Assembly: GCA_035499735.1 (NCBI GenBank)
Contig: DATJYC010000082.1
Span: 21,215-85,214, forward strand
DNA length: 64,000 bases
Reading direction: 5' to 3'
Source of the DNA: VBDM01 sp035499735
GTDB lineage: Bacteria; Pseudomonadota; Gammaproteobacteria; Burkholderiales; SG8-39
The notes under the pieces are model-generated. The model ran no database searches. It saw nothing but the letters and a program-made list of their open reading frames with translations, and had not been told where the DNA came from. Shown one piece after another: positions 43,896 through 51,957 of the stretch. Positions within the stretch are counted from its first letter, which is position 1. Each line of letters starts with the position of its first letter. Made by a program: the position numbers and the translations under genes.

Positions 43896-45101
43896 ATGGA
43901 ACCGAAAATCATCAAGAGCGAGGAGCAGCACCGAGAGTACTTGGCGGAGGTAGATCGCCTCGCGGGCAATGACCCCGCACCGGGAACACCCGAGGGCGAT
44001 AGGCTCGAGCTCTTGGCGAAGCTTGTCGAAGACTATGAGAAGGAACGATATGCATTCGACGTGCCAAGTCCAATCGATGCAGTACGATTTCGCATGGAAG
44101 AACAGGGCCTGCGTCAGAAGGACCTTGCTGACATCCTCGGAGGGAAAAATCGAGCTTCTGAAGTGCTCGCAGGTAAGAGAGCACTGACTCTCCAAATGAT
44201 TCGAGCGCTTAGCGAATCACTGAAGATTCCGGCGGAATTGCTTATCCGTGAGGTTGAACCATCGGCTTCAAGCGAGGATATCGCGGTCGACGACATTCCA
44301 GTTCGCCTTCTCGTGAAATCTGGGTGGTTCGAGGGGGACGAAGCTTCCTATTTATCCACGAGCGCGATCGTTCAGCGCTATTTGAAACCTAAACACGGTC
44401 CTTTGTACCTTAAACGAACAATTACTTATGGAGCCACACCAGACACCAATAAGACTAGGTTGCGCCTCTGGGTGAGCAAGGTGCGTGAGATCGCCAAGAA
44501 TTCTCAGCGGGCAAGAGGTCCCTGGCACACGGGTACCTTAAACGAGCAATTCCTCTCGTATGTCGCCCATCTTAGCTGGTCAGATCAAGGACCAAGAATG
44601 GCCAAGGAATTCCTAGAGGAAAAGGGAATAGCCTTCGTCGTCTTGCCGGCATTGCCTCAGACGAAGTTGGACGGCGCTGCTATGCTCGATGAAAGAGGGG
44701 CGCCCATCATCGGAATCACGCTCCGCAATGATCGGCTTGATAGCTTCTGGTTTACAGTCGTTCATGAGCTTGCGCACGCTTGGAAGCATTTGGTGGAGCG
44801 AGACATCGCAATTACCGATGAACAATTGGAAGATCGCGATGATGACGATGCGAAAGAGGCTGAGGCGAACCGGATAGCACGTGACATATTAATTCCACGA
44901 CCTATCTGGAAAAGGAGCGAAGCGTTTCTTAGGCCATCTGCGGAGAACATTTATGCTCTGGCGGATAGACTCCACATCAGCCCGGCAATTGTCGCAGGAC
45001 GCCTGAGACGGGAGAAGACTGGCTACACTGCGTTCGGGAAATTTCTTGGGAACAGACAAGTACGAAAGATGTTCCCGGAAGTGAAATGGGCCGTAGTATG
45101 A
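43896..45101 (+). CDS. HigA-type antitoxin fused to ImmA/IrrE metalloprotease
   Basis: 401 residues. Residues 1-120 look like a full HigA antitoxin: an EYLAEVDRL linker, then an XRE helix-turn-helix near 60-115 (IDAVRFRMEEQGLRQKDLAD, LGGKNRASEVLAGKR, LTLQMIRALSESLKIP). Residues about 130-401 form an ImmA/IrrE (COG2856) domain with VVHELAHAWKH, the HExxH zinc site at 290-294, and EAEANRIARDILIP carrying the third ligand Glu near 325. ImmA-type proteases cleave repressors, so this protein may repress its own operon and be inactivated or switched by proteolysis. It sits between the toxin and the beta-family protein, overlapping the latter by ATGA. Low-GC codon use. Confidence 0.87.
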   Translation: MEPKIIKSEEQHREYLAEVDRLAGNDPAPGTPEGDRLELLAKLVEDYEKERYAFDVPSPIDAVRFRMEEQGLRQKDLADILGGKNRASEVLAGKRALTLQMIRALSESLKIPAELLIREVEPSASSEDIAVDDIPVRLLVKSGWFEGDEASYLSTSAIVQRYLKPKHGPLYLKRTITYGATPDTNKTRLRLWVSKVREIAKNSQRARGPWHTGTLNEQFLSYVAHLSWSDQGPRMAKEFLEEKGIAFVVLPALPQTKLDGAAMLDERGAPIIGITLRNDRLDSFWFTVVHELAHAWKHLVERDIAITDEQLEDRDDDDAKEAEANRIARDILIPRPIWKRSEAFLRPSAENIYALADRLHISPAIVAGRLRREKTGYTAFGKFLGNRQVRKMFPEVKWAVV

Positions 45102-46240
45102 GAGCGTCGTATTGCTACGTCCCGGTGTTGCCCGCCCGAGGTGGAGCATTTCGAGCAATTGCTGCTCTATCGCCTGACGCCCGCGTTCGCCTTACCCCGG
45201 TCTTCAACATTCCCGCCGCTATTTTGAAGGCTGGAAAGACTTGGGAGGCTTACCTCGCAAAGCGAGCTGATGGCGTCCGGTGGTGCTGGGAACCTGCGCG
45301 ACCATTTTACATCGACGTACATGATCTCGATCTAGAATTACGGACGTCTACCGGTCGGCCGCCAATCGAGTTCGTAGTTAGCCGCCTTCGCGACAACGGA
45401 ATGTTCGCGATTCCTGTCACAGGAACAGAGGCCGATCGCGGTCGAGAGTACCTTCTAACAGTGAAGGGACTTGCTTCCCGTTACAACTGCGGAGTCGGGC
45501 TCCGCCTGGCGCGCGAGGAAATGGAAGAACCGCGTGTATTGGAGCAGGCGATCAAAGACACGTTAGAAATCGTCGGAATCGGGCCAGAAGATTGTGACGT
45601 CTTCCTTGATTTTGGATACGTCGGTAAAGATTCATCAGCCGTCCTTGAAGTAAGTGCGCAAGAAACTCTGGCGGTGCTCGCTGGTATAGGAAACTTCAGG
45701 AACACCGCACTTGGCGGAAGCAGTATTCCGGACCAATTGGGCAAGAGCGACCAGGGAATCGTCAGGAGAGAAAAACGTATTGAACTCGATGCGTGGATGT
45801 CGATCAGCACCGCCGCGCGCGGTGGGCAAAATCGCATTCCACTTGCACTGCTGGATTATGGGATTGTCGGCGACCACTATGTGCCACCTGCGAAGGTAAT
45901 GAATCTGCCGTCGCGCATCCGTTATACGACAGCATCCGATCATGTCTTCCGAAGGGCAAACCGGAGCGATTACCGGGAACTGTGCAAGCAGTTAGTGTCG
46001 ACAAGTGATTACCTCGGCCCGCTCTTTAGCGATGGCGATCGAAGGATCGAACTGTCTGCCCGAGGCCTCGCCGGTCCTGGCGCTCCTGCCCTTTGGGCGG
46101 CGTACGACACCAATCATCACTTAGAGCTTGTGTCGGAACAGGCGTGGTCGATCCTGCGACAGCTTCGCTTAGATCGAAAATTCGGGTTGCCACAGTCGCT
46201 GCGACGACCTTGGCTACAGGCGGAGCTTCTTAGGGAGTAA
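45098..46240 (+). CDS. Beta-family protein (Beta_protein-like), possible effector
   Basis: 380 residues from the ATG at 45098, overlapping the antitoxin stop. The start YVPVLPARGGAFRAIAALSP followed by PVFNIP matches the beta-family protein domain (T4-type Beta_protein, PF14350-like): a TIM-barrel-like fold with FYIDVHDLDLE near residue 68, DVFLDFGYVGKD near 168, RIPLALLDYGIVGDHY near 245, and a C-terminal SDYRELCKQLV region. Function is not established; members are often found in accessory and defence-like islands. Being third in a toxin-antitoxin-protease operon, it is the likely effector or accessory partner. Codon use is AT-richer than flanking genes. Confidence 0.72.
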   Translation: MRASYCYVPVLPARGGAFRAIAALSPDARVRLTPVFNIPAAILKAGKTWEAYLAKRADGVRWCWEPARPFYIDVHDLDLELRTSTGRPPIEFVVSRLRDNGMFAIPVTGTEADRGREYLLTVKGLASRYNCGVGLRLAREEMEEPRVLEQAIKDTLEIVGIGPEDCDVFLDFGYVGKDSSAVLEVSAQETLAVLAGIGNFRNTALGGSSIPDQLGKSDQGIVRREKRIELDAWMSISTAARGGQNRIPLALLDYGIVGDHYVPPAKVMNLPSRIRYTTASDHVFRRANRSDYRELCKQLVSTSDYLGPLFSDGDRRIELSARGLAGPGAPALWAAYDTNHHLELVSEQAWSILRQLRLDRKFGLPQSLRRPWLQAELLRE

Positions 46241-46364
46241 CGTCTCGACCGAAGCAGTTACTCAGGACACGCCGGCGGTCCGCTGAATCGGATCTCGTGG
46301 CCGCCCGAGCACTACGGATCTGTTGGTACTTCAAGATGGAACCCGGGAGGCTTGACACTCCCTT

Positions 46365-46370
46365 TAGAAT
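46365..46370 (+). promoter_or_regulatory. -10 element TAGAAT, probable leaderless promoter of the uvrA-like gene
   Basis: TAGAAT ends six bases before the ATG at 46377, with no Shine-Dalgarno sequence between. An upstream TTGACA (46352-46357) is only 7 bases away and cannot act as its -35. Confidence 0.5.
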
Positions 46371-46376
46371 AGCTTC

Positions 46377-49300
46377 ATGCCTCACCCCCGAGCAAGCGCC
46401 GCGATCGTCATCCGCGGCGCCCGCCAGAACAATCTCAAGAATCTGAGCCTGGAGATCCCGACGAACGAGCTGGTGGTGGTGACCGGCGTGTCGGGCTCGG
46501 GGAAGTCGTCGCTCGTCTTCGACACGCTCTACGCCGAGGGCCAGCGGCGCTACGTGGAGACGTTCTCCCCGTACGCGCGCCAGTTCCTCGACCGCATGGA
46601 CAAGCCGCAGGTGGACGCGATCGAGGGGATCCCGCCGGCGATCGCGATCGACCAGACGAACCCGGTGCGCACCTCGCGCTCGACGGTCGGCACGATGACC
46701 GAGCTGAACGACCACCTGAAGCTGCTGTACGCGCGCGCGGCGCAGCTCTTCTGTCGTAACTGCGGAAAACCTGTTCGGCGCGACACCCCCGGCTCTGTAT
46801 ACGAAGAGGCGCTGGCGCGCGCAAAGGCCGCCGGCGACCCGAGGATCGTGCTCGCCTTCCCGGTGCCCGTGCCCAAGAACTTCAAGGAAGACGAGGTGCT
46901 CGCCCTGCTCAAGGCGCAAGGCTACGACCGCATCCAATCGCGCTCGGTCGCCCAGCTCGAGGTGGTGCAGGACCGCATCCGGATGTCCACGGCCGAAAAG
47001 GACCGCGTGATCGAAGGCGTCGAGGCGGCGATGAAGATCGGCCAGGGGAGAGTCAACTTCCACCCGGTCGACGAGGAAGGCAAGGCGGCGGGCGATGCCT
47101 GGAAGTTCTCCTCCGACCTGCACTGCGCCGACTGCGACATCCACTACAGCGAGCCGACTCCGGCGCGCTTCTCGTTCAACTCGCCCCTCGGCGCCTGCGA
47201 CACCTGCCGCGGCTTCGGCCGCGTGATCGGCATCGACTACGGCTTGATCGTTCCGGACGAGGCGAAGACGCTGCGCGAGGGCGCGGTGCGGCCGTGGCAG
47301 TCGCCTTCGTTCCACGAATGCCAGGACGACCTCGAGAAGTACGCGAAGAAGCGTGGCGTGCCGCTCGACGTGCCCTTCCGCGAGCTCTCGGAGAAGCACC
47401 GCGCCTGGGTGCTCGAAGGCGAGGCGGAGTGGGTGAGCTGGAGGAAATCCTGGCCGGGCACCTGGTACGGCGTCGCGCGCTTCTTCCGCTGGCTGGAGAC
47501 CAAGGCATACAAGATGCACGTGAGGGTGCTCTTGTCGCGCTACCGCGCCTACACGCCCTGCGCGGCCTGCGGCGGCGCGCGCCTGAAGCCCGAGGCGCTC
47601 CTGTGGCGCATCGAAGGCATGAACGTGCGCGACATGATGCTCCAGCCGGTCGCGCGCCTGCGCGAGTTCTTCGATCGCCTGAAGCTGCCCGCGCCGCTCG
47701 ACGAGGCCGCCGAGCTGCTCCTCACCGAGATCCGCGCGCGGCTGCGCTACGTGTGCGAGGTGGGCCTCGGCTACCTGACGCTCGACCGGCAGTCGAGAAC
47801 GCTCTCCGGCGGCGAGGTGCAGCGCATCAACCTCACCACCGCGCTCGGCACCTCCCTCGTCAACGCGCTCTTCGTCCTCGACGAGCCCTCGATCGGCCTG
47901 CACCCGCGCGACATGGGGCGCGTCATCGGCGTGATGCAGCGCCTGCGCGACGCCGGCAACTCGCTCGTCGTCGTCGAGCACGACCCGCAGATCATGCAGG
48001 AAGCCGACCGCATCATGGACATGGGGCCGGGGCCGGGCGAGCGCGGCGGCGAGATCGTGTTCTTCGGCTCACCCGACGAGCTGAAGGCGTCGAAGACGCT
48101 GACCGCGGAATACCTCTCGGGCAGGAAGCGCGCCGATTCCGGGACCCGCCGCGCCGACGGAAAGGCGGCGAAGCTCGAGCTGCTGGGCGCCGCCGAGCAC
48201 AACTTGAAGGACATCGACGTCGCGATCCCGCTGTCGCGCCTGGTGTGCATCACCGGCGTCTCGGGGTCCGGGAAATCGACGCTGATCCAGGACGTGCTCT
48301 ACCCGGCGCTGCGCAAGGCCAAGGGCAAGCCGACGGAAGCGCCCGGAAAGTACAGGGCGCTGAAAGGCGCCGAGCGCGTCGACGACGCCGTCATGGTCGA
48401 CCAGACGCCGATCGGGCGCACGACGCGCTCCAACCCCGCGAGCTACGTCGGCGCCTGGAACGCGATCCGCGACATCTACGCGAAAGACCCGGTCGCGAAG
48501 GCGCGCAAGTACACCCCGGGGACCTTCAGCTTCAACTCCGGGAACGGGCGCTGCCCCACCTGCGGCGGCAACGGCTTCGAGCACGTCGAGATGCAGTTCC
48601 TCTCCGACGTCTACCTGCGCTGCCCCGACTGCAACGGCAGGCGCTTCCGCGACGAGGTGCTCGAGATCGCGGTCAAGGGTACGAGCCCTTCGGTAGCAGG
48701 CAAGTCGATCGCCGACGCGCTCGAGCTGACCGTGTCCGAGGCGATCGCCTTCTTCGGCGAGCATCCCGAGGTCGCGCGCGCCTTGAAGCCGCTCGCCGAC
48801 GTCGGCCTCGAATACCTGCGCCTCGGCCAGCCGGTGCCCACCCTGTCGGGCGGCGAGGCGCAGCGCCTGAAGCTCGCCGGCCACCTCGCCGAGGCCGCGT
48901 CGAAGCCGAAAGGGGCGACCGGGTCGCTCTTCCTCTTCGACGAGCCCACCACCGGGCTGCACTTCGACGACGTCGCGAAGCTGCTCGCCGCGTTCCGCCA
49001 GCTGATCGCCGCCGGGCACTCGCTCGTGGTGATCGAGCACAACCTCGACGTCGTGCGCGCCTCCGACTGGATCGTCGACCTGGGACCCGAGGGCGGCGAC
49101 GCGGGCGGCGACATCGTCTGCACCGGCACGCCGGCCGAGGTGGCGAAACACGCTCGATCGCACACCGGCAAGGCCTTGCGCGAGTACGCAGCGGCGTTCG
49201 AAAAGGCGCCGCGCGCCCGCGAGCCCGGCGTTCCGCTGCAGTCGAAGATCAACGGCGCGATCAGGATCCACAACGCGCGCGAGCACAACCTGCAGTCGAT

Positions 49301-51905
49301 CGACGTCGAGATCCCGCGGAACGAGTTCACCGTGGTGACGGGCGTCTCCGGCTCGGGCAAGTCGACGCTCGCCTTCGACATCCTCTTCGCCGAAGGACAG
49401 CGCCGGTACCTCGAGTCGCTCAACGCCTACGCGCGCCAGTTCGTGCAGGGAGCCTCGCGCCCCGACGTCGACGCGATCTTCGGCATCCCGCCGACGGTGG
49501 CGATCGAGCAGCGCACCAGCCGCGGCGGCCGGAAGAGCACGGTCGCGACGCTCACCGAGATCTACCACTTCCTGCGCCTCTTGTACGTCAAGCTCGGGAC
49601 GCAGCACTGCCCGGACTGCAAGGTGCCGATCGAGCCGCAGAGCGAGGCCGCGATCGCCGCGCGCATCCTGCGCGAGCACAGGGGCGAGCGCGTCGGCCTG
49701 CTCGCGCCCCTTGTTACCAACCGCAAGGGCTACTACACCGACCTGGCGAAATGGGCGCGGGGCAAAGGCTTCGCCTTCCTTCGCGTCGACGGCGAGTTCC
49801 TGCCGACCGACAAGTGGCCGCGCCTGTCGCGCTTCCAGGAGCACACGATCGAATTGCCCGTCGCCGACCTGCGCGTGTCGGCCGAGAGCGAGGCGGAGCT
49901 GCGCGCCGCGCTCGCGCAGGCGCTCGAGCACGGCAAGGGGGTCGTTCACGTCCTCTCCGGCCTCGATCGCCTCGCGTCCGCGGCGGAGAAGTCGCGCGCG
50001 CCGCGCGTCGAGATGGCGCTGCCCCAGCGCGTGTTCTCCACCAGGCGCGCCTGCCCTTCGTGCGGGCGCAGCTTCGCCGAGCCCGACCCGCGCCTGTTCT
50101 CGTTCAACTCCAAGCACGGCTGGTGCCGCGAGTGCTACGGCACGGGCCTCAAGCTCGCCGGCGTCGAGTGGGACGAGGAGCGGGAGAAGACGGGCACCGA
50201 GGACCACATCCTCGACTCCTGGATCGAGTGGCTCGAGGTCGACGAAGCCTGCCCCGCGTGCGCCGGCGCGCGCCTCAACCCCGAGGCGCTCGCCGTGCTG
50301 TGGCAGGGACGCTCGATCTCCGAGCTCGCCGCGCTCCCGGTGGCTAAGCTCGCCGGCGTGTTCGGCGGCATCGAGCTCGCGGGGCGCGAAGCCGAGATCG
50401 CGCGGGACATCGTCGCCGAGCTGCGCTCGCGGCTCGCCTTTCTCGGCGAGGTGGGCCTGTCGTACCTCTCGCTCGACCGCGCCGCGCCCACGCTCTCGGG
50501 CGGCGAGGCGCAGCGCATCCGCCTCGCCTCGCAGCTCGGCTCGAACCTGCGCGGGGTGTGCTACATCCTCGACGAGCCGACCATCGGCCTGCACCCGCGC
50601 GACAACCGCGTGCTGCTCGACACGCTCGGGAAGCTGAAGGACAAGGGCAACACGCTGGTCGTGGTCGAGCACGACGAGGACACGATCCGCCGCGCCGGGC
50701 ACCTGGTCGACCTGGGCCCTGGCGCCGGCCGGCAGGGCGGACGCGTGGTCGCCGAAGGCTCGGCCGCGGACCTGATGCGGCGCGCCGACTCGCTCACCGG
50801 CAAATTCCTCGCCCATCCCCTGATGCACCCGCTGCACGAGGAGCGCCCGGTCACGCGCTACGTCCCGGCGCTCGATATCGAGGGCGCGGCCCTGCACAAC
50901 CTCAAGGACCTCGACGTCCGCCTTCCGCTGGGACGCCTGTGCGTGATCACCGGCGTCTCCGGCTCCGGGAAGTCGACGCTCGCGCGCGACGTGCTGTACG
51001 AGAATCTCGCGAGGGCATTGAGCGGAAAGGGCCCGGCTTTCTCCGGCTGCAGCGCGATCCGCGGCGTCGAGCAGGTCGGCCGCGTGCTCGAGGTCGACCA
51101 GACTCCGATCGGCAAGACGCCGCGCTCCTGCCCGGCGACCTACGTCGGCTTCTGGGACGCCATCCGGCGCCTGTTCGCCGACACGAACGACGCGCGCATG
51201 CGCGGCTGGAGCGCGTCGCGCTTCTCGTTCAACACCAAAGGCGGGCGCTGCGAGGAATGCGAGGGCCAGGGCATCCGCAAGATCGAGATGAGCTTCCTGC
51301 CCGACGTGCGCGTCGCCTGCGAGGCCTGCGCGGGCGCGCGCTTCAACCCCGAGACCCTGGCCGTGCGCTGGAAGGGGAAGAACATCGGCGAGGTGCTCGC
51401 GATGAGCGTCGACGAGGCGGTCGAGTTCTTTTCGGCGCATCCGTCGACGCACCACGCGCTGCGCCTGCTGCAGGACATCGGCCTGGGCTACCTCACGCCC
51501 GGCCAGCAGAGCCCGACGCTCTCGGGCGGCGAGGCGCAGCGCATCAAGCTCGTGACCGAGCTCGCCAAGGTGCGCCCGAACGGCGCCGGGCCCGAGAAGC
51601 GCACGCTCTACGTGCTCGACGAGCCCACCGTCGGGCTGCACATGGCCGACGTCGAGAAGCTGATCCGCGTGCTGCACCGGCTGGTCGACGCGGGCAGCAC
51701 GCTGGTGGTGATCGAGCACAACCTCGACGTCATCGCCGAGGCCGACTGGATCGTCGACCTGGGTCCCGAGGGCGGAGACGCGGGCGGGCGCGTCGTCGCG
51801 CAAGGGCCGCCCGATGCGCTGACCGCGCCCGGCAAGGCCGGACACACGGCGGCCGCGCTGCGCAGCTTCCTCGAGGGCCGGCGCCGGGAGCCCGCTCGGG
51901 TCTGA
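46377..51905 (+). CDS. Tandem UvrA-like ATPase (two UvrA units in one chain)
   Basis: 1842 residues, about twice a normal UvrA (about 940). Copy 1 (1 to about 950) has Walker A GVSGSGKSS near 36 and GVSGSGKST near 627, signatures LSGGEVQRINL near 477 and LSGGEAQRLKL near 823. Copy 2 (about 955-1842) has Walker A near 988 and 1525 and signatures LSGGEAQRIRL near 1372 and LSGGEAQRIKL near 1714. Paired Cys zinc modules occur in both copies (CADC/CDTC, CPTC/CPDC; CPSC/CREC, CEEC/CEAC). This gives a covalent form of what is normally a UvrA dimer. It probably binds DNA damage; a separate normal UvrA likely exists elsewhere. A leaderless-type promoter precedes it. Confidence 0.93.
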   Translation: MPHPRASAAIVIRGARQNNLKNLSLEIPTNELVVVTGVSGSGKSSLVFDTLYAEGQRRYVETFSPYARQFLDRMDKPQVDAIEGIPPAIAIDQTNPVRTSRSTVGTMTELNDHLKLLYARAAQLFCRNCGKPVRRDTPGSVYEEALARAKAAGDPRIVLAFPVPVPKNFKEDEVLALLKAQGYDRIQSRSVAQLEVVQDRIRMSTAEKDRVIEGVEAAMKIGQGRVNFHPVDEEGKAAGDAWKFSSDLHCADCDIHYSEPTPARFSFNSPLGACDTCRGFGRVIGIDYGLIVPDEAKTLREGAVRPWQSPSFHECQDDLEKYAKKRGVPLDVPFRELSEKHRAWVLEGEAEWVSWRKSWPGTWYGVARFFRWLETKAYKMHVRVLLSRYRAYTPCAACGGARLKPEALLWRIEGMNVRDMMLQPVARLREFFDRLKLPAPLDEAAELLLTEIRARLRYVCEVGLGYLTLDRQSRTLSGGEVQRINLTTALGTSLVNALFVLDEPSIGLHPRDMGRVIGVMQRLRDAGNSLVVVEHDPQIMQEADRIMDMGPGPGERGGEIVFFGSPDELKASKTLTAEYLSGRKRADSGTRRADGKAAKLELLGAAEHNLKDIDVAIPLSRLVCITGVSGSGKSTLIQDVLYPALRKAKGKPTEAPGKYRALKGAERVDDAVMVDQTPIGRTTRSNPASYVGAWNAIRDIYAKDPVAKARKYTPGTFSFNSGNGRCPTCGGNGFEHVEMQFLSDVYLRCPDCNGRRFRDEVLEIAVKGTSPSVAGKSIADALELTVSEAIAFFGEHPEVARALKPLADVGLEYLRLGQPVPTLSGGEAQRLKLAGHLAEAASKPKGATGSLFLFDEPTTGLHFDDVAKLLAAFRQLIAAGHSLVVIEHNLDVVRASDWIVDLGPEGGDAGGDIVCTGTPAEVAKHARSHTGKALREYAAAFEKAPRAREPGVPLQSKINGAIRIHNAREHNLQSIDVEIPRNEFTVVTGVSGSGKSTLAFDILFAEGQRRYLESLNAYARQFVQGASRPDVDAIFGIPPTVAIEQRTSRGGRKSTVATLTEIYHFLRLLYVKLGTQHCPDCKVPIEPQSEAAIAARILREHRGERVGLLAPLVTNRKGYYTDLAKWARGKGFAFLRVDGEFLPTDKWPRLSRFQEHTIELPVADLRVSAESEAELRAALAQALEHGKGVVHVLSGLDRLASAAEKSRAPRVEMALPQRVFSTRRACPSCGRSFAEPDPRLFSFNSKHGWCRECYGTGLKLAGVEWDEEREKTGTEDHILDSWIEWLEVDEACPACAGARLNPEALAVLWQGRSISELAALPVAKLAGVFGGIELAGREAEIARDIVAELRSRLAFLGEVGLSYLSLDRAAPTLSGGEAQRIRLASQLGSNLRGVCYILDEPTIGLHPRDNRVLLDTLGKLKDKGNTLVVVEHDEDTIRRAGHLVDLGPGAGRQGGRVVAEGSAADLMRRADSLTGKFLAHPLMHPLHEERPVTRYVPALDIEGAALHNLKDLDVRLPLGRLCVITGVSGSGKSTLARDVLYENLARALSGKGPAFSGCSAIRGVEQVGRVLEVDQTPIGKTPRSCPATYVGFWDAIRRLFADTNDARMRGWSASRFSFNTKGGRCEECEGQGIRKIEMSFLPDVRVACEACAGARFNPETLAVRWKGKNIGEVLAMSVDEAVEFFSAHPSTHHALRLLQDIGLGYLTPGQQSPTLSGGEAQRIKLVTELAKVRPNGAGPEKRTLYVLDEPTVGLHMADVEKLIRVLHRLVDAGSTLVVIEHNLDVIAEADWIVDLGPEGGDAGGRVVAQGPPDALTAPGKAGHTAAALRSFLEGRRREPARV

Positions 51906-51957
51906 TTTCCCCGCGTGCGAATTCGTCCATTGTGCTGGCTGGCGGAATCTGTAATTC

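Noticed and set aside
46352..46370. TTGACA and TAGAAT as a full promoter before the uvrA-like gene
   Set aside because: Only 7 bases separate them, far from the required 16-18; only the TAGAAT is kept as a -10.
43425..46376. Direct repeats marking integration of the low-GC island
   Set aside because: I compared the two flanks by eye and found no shared stretch longer than about six bases, and no integrase or tRNA end.
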